Assembly (NCBI RefSeq): GCF_900141985.1
Contig: NZ_FQZK01000001.1
Span: 658,003 to 722,002 of the forward strand
Direction: 5' to 3'
DNA: 64,000 bases
Origin: Nocardiopsis flavescens
Lineage (GTDB): Bacteria > Actinomycetota > Actinomycetes > Streptosporangiales > Streptosporangiaceae
A program made the translations under genes and the position numbers. Shown here piece after piece: positions 29,529 through 37,277 of the stretch. Below the pieces are notes generated by a model. It was not told the DNA's origin and ran no database searches. It saw only the letters and a list, made by a program, of their open reading frames with translations. Numbering within the stretch: position 1 is the stretch's first letter; every line of letters begins with the position of its first letter.

Positions 29529-29628
29529 GGCCGGTCTTCGGACTTGCCGGGTCCCCCCTTCGGGGGCCCGGTTCACCGCAGCGGGCCTGTGCCGGACTCT
29601 CACCGGTCTTCCCAGATTCTCCCCGGCC
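29529..29628 (-). promoter_or_regulatory. Cobalamin riboswitch upstream of the chelatase-cobO-cobBC operon
   Basis: On the minus strand GGCCGG (29628-29623) pairs with CCGGCC (29534-29529). Between are GGGAAGACCGGTGAGAGTCC, GCTGCGGTGAACC, a CCCCCGAAGGGGG hairpin, and the box AAGTCCGAAGACCGGCC. It is a compact form lacking the long peripheral arm of the cbiM and btuF elements. It ends about 40 bases before the gene start. Confidence 0.92.
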
Positions 29629-29701
29629 GCCCGTCCCACCGTTTCCGATGGTGGGGAGGCCGGAGCACCTCGCACCAGGGACCGACGATAGCGTCCGTCC
29701 C

Positions 29702-30934
29702 ATGAGCACCGACACCCGCCCCGTCCCTGAGCCCCGTATCACCGTCGTCGGCGTCGGCGCCGACGGCTGGCCCGGGGTGCCCGGGCGGCTGCGCCGGACG
29801 GTACTGGAGGCGGAGGTCGTGCTGGGCGGGCGCCGGCACCTGGCCCTGCTGCCCGAGCGCGCCGGGCAGCGCCGCGAGGTGTGGCCCTCCCCCCTGCGGG
29901 AGGGGCTGGCGGCCCTGCTCGCCTCCTGCCCCGACCGCGGCGTGGTGGCGCTGGCCTCGGGCGACCCGCTGGTGTCCGGCGTGGCCACCACGCTCATCGA
30001 CCTGCTGGGCGCGGAGGCGGTGCGGGTGGAGCCGGCCCTGTCCTCGGTGGCCCTGGCCCGGGCGCGGATGGGCTGGCCCGCGGAGCGGTGCGCGGTGGTG
30101 ACCCTGGTCGGGCGCGACCCCCGGCTGCTGCTGCGGTGGCTGTCCCCCGGGCAGCGGCTGCTGGTGCTGTCCTCCGACGCGGGCACCCCCGCGCTCGCCG
30201 CCGCGCTGCTGTCCGGCGCCGGGTACGGGGACAGCCGGATGACCGTGCTCGGGGACCTGGGAGCGGACACGGAGTCGCGGCTGGAGTGCACGGCCGGGGA
30301 CTGGCCGCGGGTGGACCCCGCGTCGGTGCCCGCGCTGCACGTCCTTGCGGTGGAGGCGGCCGGGCCGCCCGGGTACGGGCTGGCGGCGGGCCTGCCGGAC
30401 GGGGCCTACGAGCACGACGGGCAGCTCACCAAGCGGGACCTGCGCGCCGCCGCGCTGGCCCGGCTGGCGCCCGCGCCGGGGCTGCACCTGTGGGACGTGG
30501 GCGCGGGTGCGGGGTCGGTGGGGATCGAGTGGATGCGCGCGCACCCCGCGTGCACGGCCACGGCGGTGGAGGCCGACGCCGGCCGGGCCGCGCGGATCGG
30601 CCGCAACGCGGGGCGCCTGGGCGTGCCGGGGCTGGAGGTGGTCGCCGGGCGCGCGCCGGAGGCGCTGGAGGGGCTGCCCGCGCCCGACGCGGTGTTCGTC
30701 GGCGGCGGGGCGACCCAGCCCGGCGTGCTGGAGTCCTGTGCGGGGGCGCTGCGGCCCGGCGGCCGGCTGGTGGTGCACGGGGTGACCCTGGAGACGGAGC
30801 GGCTGCTGTCCGAGGCGCACCGCGACCGCGGCGGGGAGCTGACCCGGATCGCCGTCGAGACGGCGGCGCCGGTGGGCGGGTTCACCGGGTGGACGCCCGC
30901 GCGCACGGTCACCCAGTGGTCCTGGACGCGCTGA
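29702..30934 (+). CDS. cobL: CobL, precorrin-6Y C5,15-methyltransferase (decarboxylating)
   Basis: A 410-residue two-domain enzyme. The N-terminal CbiE-like half shows ITVVGVGADGWPG, VLGGRRHLALLP, and VALASGDPLVSGV. The C-terminal CbiT-like half has the SAM motif LWDVGAGAGSVGIEWM and VFVGGGATQPGVLE. It methylates C5 and C15 and decarboxylates the acetate on ring C. No clear ribosome site precedes the ATG; GCGTCCGTCCC separates it from a possible -10 GATAGC, so a very short leader is possible. It is the only cob gene here without its own riboswitch. Confidence 0.94.
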   Translation: MSTDTRPVPEPRITVVGVGADGWPGVPGRLRRTVLEAEVVLGGRRHLALLPERAGQRREVWPSPLREGLAALLASCPDRGVVALASGDPLVSGVATTLIDLLGAEAVRVEPALSSVALARARMGWPAERCAVVTLVGRDPRLLLRWLSPGQRLLVLSSDAGTPALAAALLSGAGYGDSRMTVLGDLGADTESRLECTAGDWPRVDPASVPALHVLAVEAAGPPGYGLAAGLPDGAYEHDGQLTKRDLRAAALARLAPAPGLHLWDVGAGAGSVGIEWMRAHPACTATAVEADAGRAARIGRNAGRLGVPGLEVVAGRAPEALEGLPAPDAVFVGGGATQPGVLESCAGALRPGGRLVVHGVTLETERLLSEAHRDRGGELTRIAVETAAPVGGFTGWTPARTVTQWSWTR

Positions 30935-30967
30935 GGTCCCGGGCCCCTGGAATCCACTCCCGGCGGT

Positions 30968-30983
30968 GCGGCCCCGGGGCCGC
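30968..30983. repeat. Perfect 16-bp palindrome between convergent cobL and cobM
   Basis: GCGGCCCCGGGGCCGC is a perfect palindrome 33 bases after the cobL stop. It has no loop-friendly centre and no T-run, so it is only a possible terminator. Confidence 0.35.
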
Positions 30984-31178
30984 CGGTGCGGGCGTGCCCG
31001 GCGGGTACCCCCGCGCGGTGCGGCGCCCGCGTCGGGAGGGCGCCCCACCGGGGGGTGCGGCCCGCGCCCGAGGACGGGAGCTGTTTCCCGGCGGCCTCTC
31101 GCCGGACGACGCGTGCAGGCGCCACCCGAAGGCCCTGCCCGCGTATGCGGGGCGGCGCGGTGCCGGCTGCCTCCGTGC

Positions 31179-31940
31179 TCAGGGCTCCCGGGCGGGCCCG
31201 GGGCGCGGCCGGTCCGGGGCGTAGAGGTAGGACTCCCCGCCGCCGCCCGGGTCCAGCGCCCGGCCCACGAGGATGACGGCGGCCTGGCGGAACCCGGCCT
31301 CCTCCACCCGGTCGGCGATGTCGGCGACGGTCCCGCGCAGCAGCGCCTCCCCGGGCTGGGAGGCCCGGTGGACGACGACCACGGGGCAGTCCGCGCCGTA
31401 GTCCGGCGCGACCTCCTCCATGAGCGCCCGGACCCGGGTGACCGCCAGGTGGAGCACCAGGGTGGCCCGGGTGGCGGCGAACGCGGCCAGGGACTCCGTC
31501 TCCGGCATGGCCGTGGAGCGGGCCCGGGTGCGGGTGAGCACCACCGACTGCGCGACCAGGGGCACGGTCAGCTCGCGTCCGGCCAGGGCCGCCGCCGCCG
31601 CGTAGGCGGGCACCCCGGGGGTGACGTCCCAGGGCACGCCGTGCGCGTCCAGCCTGCGGGCCTGCTCGGCGAGGGCGGAGTACAGGGAGGGGTCGCCCGA
31701 GGTCAGGCGCACGACGTCGTGCCCGGCCCGGTGCGCGCCGACCAGGCGGTCGGTGATGGCGTCCAGGTCCAGGCCCTGGGTGTCCACGAGGTCGGCGCCG
31801 GGGGCGCAGTGGGACAGCACCTGCGGGTCCAGGTAGGTGCCGGGGTAGAGCACCACGTCGGCCGCGCCGAGCATGCGGGTGGCGCGCACGGTGAGCAGGT
31901 CCGCGGCGCCGGGGCCCGCCCCCACGAAGTGGACGGTCAC
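31179..31940 (-). CDS. cobM: CobM, precorrin-4 C11-methyltransferase
   Basis: A 253-residue tetrapyrrole methylase. Seen: VHFVGAGPGAADLLTVRA, VVLYPGTYLDPQVL, VRLTSGDPSLYSALAEQ, VTPGVPAYAAAAA, and the late block VVVVHRASQPGEALLRGTVADIA. It methylates C11 of precorrin-4. The GTG start overlaps the cobIJ stop (GTGA). It is the last gene of cobG-cobH-cobIJ-cobM. Confidence 0.95.
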   Translation of the reverse strand: MTVHFVGAGPGAADLLTVRATRMLGAADVVLYPGTYLDPQVLSHCAPGADLVDTQGLDLDAITDRLVGAHRAGHDVVRLTSGDPSLYSALAEQARRLDAHGVPWDVTPGVPAYAAAAALAGRELTVPLVAQSVVLTRTRARSTAMPETESLAAFAATRATLVLHLAVTRVRALMEEVAPDYGADCPVVVVHRASQPGEALLRGTVADIADRVEEAGFRQAAVILVGRALDPGGGGESYLYAPDRPRPGPAREP

Positions 31941-33460
31941 GGCCGCACCCACCGGGGGGTCCAGACCCGGCCCGACGCGGAGACCCGGGTGCCGGACGCG
32001 CCGACGATGAGCAGGCAGCGCATGTCGACGGCGGCGGGGTCCAGGGCGGCCAGGGTGGTCACCTCCAGCGCCTCCCCCGCGCGCCCCACGTCCCGGCCCA
32101 CCACGACCACCGTGTCCGGGTCGCGGTGCTCCAGCAGGACGCGGCGCGCGGTGGCGATCTGCTCGGTGCGCGAGCGCGAGGCGGGGTTGTACAGGGCCAG
32201 GGCCATGTCGGCGTCGGCGACGGCGCGCAGGCGGTGCTCGACGACCTTCCACGGCTTGAGGCGGTCCGACAGGCTCATGACGGCGAAGTCCCCGCCGACG
32301 GGGGCGCCCGCGCGGGCGGCGACGGCCTGCACCGCGCTCACGCCGGGCACCACGCGCACGGGCACGTCGCGGTACCGGGGGTCCTCGGCGGCCTCGAACA
32401 CGGCGGTGGCCATGCCGAAGATCCCGGCGTCGCCGCCCGAGACGACGGCGACGCGCCCGCCGCCGGCGGCCAGGTCCAGGGCGTGGCGGGCGCGGTCGAG
32501 TTCGACGGTGTTGCCCGAGGCGTGGCGGGTGAGCCCGGGGCGCTGCGGGACCCGGGCGACGTAGGGCCCGTAGCCCACCACGTGGTCCACGCCGGCCAGG
32601 GCCTCCCGGGCCTCGGGGGTGAGCCAGTGGTCGGGGCCGGGCCCCAGGCCGACGACCAGCAGCTCGGCGGCCGGGCCCGCGGGCCGGGGGGCCGCGGGCG
32701 CCGCGGCGCGGTCCCTGGCGCGCTCGCGCGAGCGGGTCCCGTTGCGGCTGTCGCCGGGGACCAGGACGAGCGAGAAGTACGGGACCGTGCCGGGGTCGAC
32801 CTCGGCGGCCGGGAGGCGGCGCTCGCCCTCCATGGAGGCGCGCTCCACGTACACGGCGTGCTCCAGCCGCCCGGCGGCGGCCAGGGCGCGGCGCACGGCG
32901 GGGAAGGTCCGGCCGAGCTTCATGACGACGGCGGCGTCGGTCTCCGCCAGGCGGCGGGCCAGCTCGGGTTCGGGCAGGGTGCCGGGCAGGACGGTGAGCA
33001 CGTCCGTCTGCCGGGCCAGGGGGGAGGCCGCCGCGGCGGTGGCCGCGGCGAAGGCCGGGACCCCGGGCACGACCTCGGTCTCGTAGCGCCCGGCCAGGCG
33101 GTCGTGCATGTACATGTAGGACCCGTAGAACAGCGGGTCTCCCTCGGAGAGCAGGACGACGTCGCGCCCGGCGTCCAGGTGGGCGGCCAGCCGGGCGGCG
33201 GACTCCTCGTAGAAGTCGGCGAGCGCGCCCTCGTAGCCGCCCGGGTGGTCGGCGGTGCCGGTGGTCACCGGGTAGGCGAGCGGCTCCAGGACCGCGGCCG
33301 GCGGGATGAGGGCGGCGGCGATGCGGCGGGCGTTGGAGTCCTTCCCGGCCGCGTGGTGGTAGGCGACGACGTCGGCCGCCGCGATGAGCCGCGCGGCCTT
33401 CAGGGTGATCAGCTCGGGGTCGCCGGGACCGACGCCGACACCGTGGAACCTGCCGTTCAC
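31937..33460 (-). CDS. cobIJ: CobI-CobJ fusion: precorrin-2 C20- and precorrin-3B C17-methyltransferase
   Basis: 507 residues containing two full methylases. CobI covers about 1-240: FHGVGVGPGDPELITLKAA, VLLSEGDPLFYGSYMYM, VVPGVPAFAAA. An Arg/Ala/Pro linker of about 25 residues follows. CobJ covers about 265-507: LLVVGLGPGPDHWLTPEA, VAVVSGGDAGIFGMATA, VVPGVSAVQAVAARAGAP, DFAVMSLSDRLKPW. CobI/CobJ fusion is common in actinobacteria. The GTG overlaps the cobH stop (GTGA). Confidence 0.95.
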   Translation of the reverse strand: MNGRFHGVGVGPGDPELITLKAARLIAAADVVAYHHAAGKDSNARRIAAALIPPAAVLEPLAYPVTTGTADHPGGYEGALADFYEESAARLAAHLDAGRDVVLLSEGDPLFYGSYMYMHDRLAGRYETEVVPGVPAFAAATAAAASPLARQTDVLTVLPGTLPEPELARRLAETDAAVVMKLGRTFPAVRRALAAAGRLEHAVYVERASMEGERRLPAAEVDPGTVPYFSLVLVPGDSRNGTRSRERARDRAAAPAAPRPAGPAAELLVVGLGPGPDHWLTPEAREALAGVDHVVGYGPYVARVPQRPGLTRHASGNTVELDRARHALDLAAGGGRVAVVSGGDAGIFGMATAVFEAAEDPRYRDVPVRVVPGVSAVQAVAARAGAPVGGDFAVMSLSDRLKPWKVVEHRLRAVADADMALALYNPASRSRTEQIATARRVLLEHRDPDTVVVVGRDVGRAGEALEVTTLAALDPAAVDMRCLLIVGASGTRVSASGRVWTPRWVRP

Positions 33461-34122
33461 TCGTCCTCCTTGGCGAGGGCGTTGAGGGCCGAGGCGGCCA
33501 TCGCGGATCCGCCCCGGCGACCGCGGGCGAGCACGTAGGGGATGTCGATCCCGTGGCGTGCGGCGAACTCCTCCAGGGCCTGCTTGGACTCGGCCGCGCC
33601 GACGAACCCGACCGGGCAGCCGACGATCGCGGCGGGGCGCGGGGCGCCGTCGGCCAGCATCTCCAGCAGGTGGAACAGGGCGGTGGGCGCGTTGCCGAAG
33701 GCGACCACGGCGCCCTCCAGCCGGGGCTCCCACAGGGAGACCGCGGCGGCGGAGCGGGTGGTGCCCCAGCGGCGGGCCAGCTCGGGGACCCGCTCGTCGC
33801 CCAGCAGGCACAGGACGTCGTTGTCGGCGGGCAGGCGGGCTCGGGTGACCCCGGTGGAGACCATCGTCGCGTCGCACAGGACCGGCGCGCCCGCGCGCAG
33901 GGCGGAGCGGGCCGCGCCGACCAGGCCCGGGTGGACCACCAGGTCGGCGGCGAGGTCGACCTGCCCGGTGCCGTGGATCATCCGCACCGCCAGGCGCTCG
34001 GCGTCGGCGGGCAGGTGGCCCAGGGACGCCTCGGCGCGGATGGTCGCGAAGGAGTCCGTGTAGATCGCGGGGCCGTCGTCGATGTAGTCGTAGTGCCGGT
34101 TCGGCCGGCGGGGGGCGCTCAC
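33457..34122 (-). CDS. cobH: CobH, precorrin-8X methylmutase
   Basis: A 221-residue enzyme that moves the C11 methyl group to C12 to form hydrogenobyrinate. The catalytic His lies in AVRMIHGTGQVDLAADL. Other family blocks are GAPVLCDATMVSTGVTR, FGNAPTALFHLLEM, and GCPVGFVGAAESKQAL. The GTG start overlaps the cobG stop (GTGA). Confidence 0.95.
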   Translation of the reverse strand: MSAPRRPNRHYDYIDDGPAIYTDSFATIRAEASLGHLPADAERLAVRMIHGTGQVDLAADLVVHPGLVGAARSALRAGAPVLCDATMVSTGVTRARLPADNDVLCLLGDERVPELARRWGTTRSAAAVSLWEPRLEGAVVAFGNAPTALFHLLEMLADGAPRPAAIVGCPVGFVGAAESKQALEEFAARHGIDIPYVLARGRRGGSAMAASALNALAKEDE

Positions 34123-34997
34123 CGCGCCTCCCCGGGGACGACCACGCCGCGCCAGGGCGTGACGACCAGCTCGTCGCCGCCCGCGGCGCGGACCCGCCCG
34201 GCCAGGGCTTGGGCGGCGGCGGTGTCCAGGCCCTCCGGCGGGACGGGGACGTGGTGCCCGCCGCCGGGGAGCGGGCCGTAGGGGGGCGGCGGGGCGGGGG
34301 CGGGCAGGCGCGGGTCGGCCGGCTCCGGTGCGCACAGCGGCGCGGGCAGCTCGGCGACGTGCCAGGGGGCGGCGGGGCCGTCGCCGCGCCGTTCCAGGAA
34401 GGCGTCGGCCAGGCGCACGAGGGCGTCGGCGGCCCCGGCCAGGGGCACCGCGGGACCGTGGAGGCCGCCGGCCCGGAGCCGGGCGGTCTCCCCGTCGAGC
34501 GCGGTGAGGCCCAGGTCGCAGGGGCGCTCCACCAGGTCGCCGCGCCCGTCGTCGAGGACGAAGAGGAAGCGGCCGGGCAGGGCGGCGCGGTGCGGTGCCG
34601 CGCACAGGGCGGCGTCCAGCGCGGCGGCGACGGGGCGCAGGTCGGCGCGTCCCCCGGACAGGCCGGTGAGCGGGGAGGCCATGATGTTGCGGACGAGTTC
34701 GTGGGAGCGCGAGGGCAGCAGGCCGGTGGCCTCCAGGGCCCGGAGCGCGCCGGGGTCCAGCCGGCCGTCCCGGCCGGGCAGCGCGCGCACCTGGAGGTTG
34801 GCGCGGCCGGTGACGTGGACGCGGCCGGAGCCGTACTCCCGGGCGACGGCCGCCAGGGCCGTCAGGGAGCGGACGGGCAGGCGGCCTCCGACGAGGCGGA
34901 GCCGGACCAGCAGGCCGTCGTCGGCGGGCCAGGGTCTGAGGACACCGGGGCAGCGGTCGCGCCGGGTCCGGGGCGCGGAGGCGTCCGCGGGGAACAT
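34119..34997 (-). CDS. cobG: CobG-like precorrin-3B synthase lacking the C-terminal Fe-S/siroheme half
   Basis: 292 residues, well short of the roughly 400-460 usual for CobG. The N-terminal ferredoxin-like half is clear: DGLLVRLRLVGGRLPVRSLTAL, GSGRVHVTGRANLQVR, LVRNIMASPLTGLSGG. The second ferredoxin-like half ends in the family block VVTPWRGVVVPG, and then the protein stops. In full-length relatives about 100 more residues follow, with the CX5C...CX3C cysteines that bind the 4Fe-4S cluster and siroheme. Four scattered Cys remain but not in that pattern. The stop overlaps the cobH start as GTGA, so the short form looks stable rather than a recent frameshift. It is the first gene after the riboswitch. 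Confidence 0.8.
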   Translation of the reverse strand: MFPADASAPRTRRDRCPGVLRPWPADDGLLVRLRLVGGRLPVRSLTALAAVAREYGSGRVHVTGRANLQVRALPGRDGRLDPGALRALEATGLLPSRSHELVRNIMASPLTGLSGGRADLRPVAAALDAALCAAPHRAALPGRFLFVLDDGRGDLVERPCDLGLTALDGETARLRAGGLHGPAVPLAGAADALVRLADAFLERRGDGPAAPWHVAELPAPLCAPEPADPRLPAPAPPPPYGPLPGGGHHVPVPPEGLDTAAAQALAGRVRAAGGDELVVTPWRGVVVPGEAR

Positions 34998-35065
34998 GCA
35001 CGTCCTTCGGCTCGGGAGCCCGTACGCGGGGCCCGCGGGTGGTCCGGCGGTCCGTCACCGCCGGT

Positions 35066-35244
35066 GCCAGCAGGTCTTCGGACTCGGGTTCGACCGGTAC
35101 GGGGCGCCTTCCCGGGGCGCGTGCGCCCCAGTGGCCGCCCGGGACGCGAAACCCCGGGACGTGCCCGCCCGTCACCCTCACCGCTGCGCGTCAGTCCCGG
35201 ATTCGCACCGGGTTCCCTGCCCCACGAAGTGGAGTACGACTGGC
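35066..35244 (-). promoter_or_regulatory. Cobalamin riboswitch upstream of cobG-cobH-cobIJ-cobM
   Basis: On the minus strand GCCAG (35244-35240) pairs with CTGGC. Inside are GGGAACCCGGTGCGAATCC, GCGCAGCGGTGAGGG, GGCCACTGGGGCGC, and the box GAGTCCGAAGACCTGCTGGC. The layout is nearly the same as the btuF element. About 70 bases separate it from the cobG ATG. Confidence 0.93.
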
Positions 35245-35292
35245 CCGAAGAGCGTACAACGTCCGCCTTCGGCCCCGACCAGCGGACTTGGC

Positions 35293-35651
35293 TTCCCGCG
35301 CGGGGGCGCGGGCCGCCGCCCGCACGGGCGCGTTCGCGCAGGAGGGGGCCGTTCCGCCCGCTACCCGACCGCGCCCGGCGAACGCGGAGGCGGCATCCCC
35401 GGGCCCCGGCGGTCCCGACCGTGCGGACGTGGGGGCTGCTGGGACTGCGGGGACTGCGGGGACTGCGGGGACTGCGGGGACTGCGGGGACTGCGGGGACT
35501 GCGGGACACCAACGCGTTCCCACCACCCCGTCGTTCCCGCGCGGGGGCGACCGGAGGCGGGCGCCACCCCCGCCCGCTCCCCCACCGCGCCGCGCGGATA
35601 CGGGAGCGGCGGTCCCGGCGGCGTCGACCCCGACCGTGCGGACGTGGGGGC
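35293..35651. repeat. Two diverged direct repeats flanking a 9-bp array
   Basis: Copy A (35293-35436) and copy B (35534-35651) both begin TTCCCGCGCGGGGGCG and both end CGACCGTGCGGACGTGGGGGC (21 bp identical, written here only for comparison of ends: 35416-35436 and 35631-35651). The middles are diverged but similar. They lie in the gap between the cobG riboswitch and the ABC permease gene. No convincing gene is seen. Confidence 0.8.
35441..35503. repeat. Seven perfect tandem copies of a 9-mer
   Basis: GGGACTGCG is repeated exactly seven times with no interruption. The number being a multiple of nine keeps any frame open, which makes spurious repeat peptides in several frames. There are no spacers, so this is not a CRISPR array. 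Confidence 0.95.
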
Positions 35652-35737
35652 GGCCGGGCGCGGACGCGCCCTCCGCCCTTTCTCCGCGCCGCGCGGGCGC
35701 GGCGGCGGGGTGCGTCCGCACCCCGCCGGGGGCGGGC

Positions 35738-36562
35738 TCAGGCGGGTCCGGCCGGTTCGGGCTCCCGCCGTCGCGCGGGGGCCGGGACGGCGGCGGAGCG
35801 GCGGCGGTCCCGGGTGCGCAGCCGGAAGGCGACGGCGGCCACCAGCACCGCTCCCCCGAACCACAGCGGCCCCAGCAGCAGGTGCGCGGCCGGCAGCGTC
35901 CCCCCGAAGCCCGCCGCCACCGCCGTCTGCATGGTCCCGTAGGTCGGCAGGAAGACCATCACCCCGCTGTCCGAGGCCGGGTTGGACACCGGGTTCTGGA
36001 GCCCCATGTCGATGATCGACAGCATGATGATGCAGAACATGCCCTCCAGCTCGCCCCGCAGCACCGACGCCAGCATCACCCCGATCCCCCCGAAGGCCAG
36101 GGCCGCGCCCAGCAGCGACAGCCACAGCACCACGGGGCGCTCGGGCGACCAGTAGAGGTGGATGACCGCCACCGCGTAGGCGCACACCAGGGCGGACGCG
36201 GCGAGCAGGGCGGTCAGCTTGGCGGCCAGCAGGTGGGCGCGGGGGTACCCCGCCACCGCCAGGCGCTCGTCGAACTCCGCCGACCGGAACGTGACGACGA
36301 ACATCATGAACCCGACGATCAGCGTCACCGCGTTGGCCGCCCCGGAGATCTTGCTGACGTGGTTGCCGTCGACGACGAGGGTCTCGTCGGTGGCGCGCAG
36401 CAGGAACGGCACGTCGGCGTCGGCGATCACCAGGTAGACCAGGGTGATCCAGACCGGGATGAAGAACACCACCAGCAGCAGGGCGAGCCGGTTGCGCAGG
36501 TGCTCCACGAGGGCGTACCGGGTGGCGGTGGTGTAGCGGGTCCAGGCGCGTCGCACGGTCAC
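35738..36562 (-). CDS. ABC-2 type exporter permease
   Basis: A 274-residue membrane protein with about six hydrophobic helices (LALLLVVFFIPVWITLVYLVI, AVTLIVGFMMFVVTF, LVCAYAVAVIHLYW, VVLWLSLLGAALAFGGIGVML, LLLGPLWFGGAVLVAAVAF). An N-terminal amphipathic stretch precedes helix 1. This topology is that of ABC-2 exporters of small molecules. The GTG overlaps the ATPase stop (GTGA), so the two form one exporter. The C-terminal 25 residues are charged and disordered. Confidence 0.82.
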   Translation of the reverse strand: MTVRRAWTRYTTATRYALVEHLRNRLALLLVVFFIPVWITLVYLVIADADVPFLLRATDETLVVDGNHVSKISGAANAVTLIVGFMMFVVTFRSAEFDERLAVAGYPRAHLLAAKLTALLAASALVCAYAVAVIHLYWSPERPVVLWLSLLGAALAFGGIGVMLASVLRGELEGMFCIIMLSIIDMGLQNPVSNPASDSGVMVFLPTYGTMQTAVAAGFGGTLPAAHLLLGPLWFGGAVLVAAVAFRLRTRDRRRSAAVPAPARRREPEPAGPA

Positions 36563-37197
36563 ACACCCGCCTTGTCGGGGGAGGCCGCCCGGGCCTCCTC
36601 CGCCAGCACCCCGCCCCGCATGCGCCACAGCACGTCGAAGCGGGCGGTGTCGAAGGCGATGTGGGAGACGACGAGGACGGAGCGGCCCCCGCGGGCCAGC
36701 CCCGCCGCCAGCTCCCAGAAGCGCTCGTAGGTCTCCCAGTCGAACCCCTGGTAGGGCTCGTCCAGCAGCAGGAGCGGCGGGTCGTGCATGAGGGCGATCG
36801 TGAGGTTCAGCTTCTGGCGGGTGCCGCCGCTGAGCGTGCCCACCGGCTCGTCGAGGTAGGCGGCGTAGTTGAGCTCCTCGGTGAGCCCGTGCGCGCGGTC
36901 CAGGGAGGGCAGGTCGTAGGCGACCTGGAAGAAGCGCAGGTGCTGGGCGACGGTGAAGGCCGGGTTGAGGACCGGCCGCTGGGGGCAGTAGCCGACGCCG
37001 TCGGGGTGCTCGACGGTGCCCCGGTCCGGGGACAGGCGGCCGGCGAGGATGCGCAGGAGGGTGGACTTGCCCGCCCCGTTCTCCCCCACCACCCCGGCCA
37101 GGCACCCCGGGGGGACGCTCATGTCGATGCCGCGCAGCACGGCGCGGCGCCCGTAGGACTTCTGGACTCCGGTGACCGTCAGGGTGGTCGTGGGCAC
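36559..37197 (-). CDS. ABC exporter ATPase
   Basis: A 212-residue ATPase. Walker A is VGENGAGKSTLL, the signature TLSGGTRQKLNL, and Walker B LLLLDEPYQGFDWE has an unusual Tyr-Gln after DEP and a Phe before the D-loop Asp. The switch region is VVSHIAFD. It begins at GTG 37197 with GGAGG upstream, 80 bases after the prenyl synthase fusion. Its partner is the overlapping permease. It probably exports the product of, or protects against, the upstream pathway. Confidence 0.85.
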   Translation of the reverse strand: MPTTTLTVTGVQKSYGRRAVLRGIDMSVPPGCLAGVVGENGAGKSTLLRILAGRLSPDRGTVEHPDGVGYCPQRPVLNPAFTVAQHLRFFQVAYDLPSLDRAHGLTEELNYAAYLDEPVGTLSGGTRQKLNLTIALMHDPPLLLLDEPYQGFDWETYERFWELAAGLARGGRSVLVVSHIAFDTARFDVLWRMRGGVLAEEARAASPDKAGV

Positions 37198-37277
37198 GGC
37201 GGGGGACCTCCGTCGGTGTCGGGGCGGGGGAACGGGGAGGGGCGGCGGCCCGGGTGCGGCCGCGGGGCCCGCGGGGG

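Noticed and set aside
35191-35721. Frames encoding Gly-Asp-Cys, Leu-Arg-Gly or Pro-Ala-Val repeats across the 9-mer array
   Set aside because: Several frames stay open only because the unit is a multiple of three. None has a start site or flanking conserved sequence.
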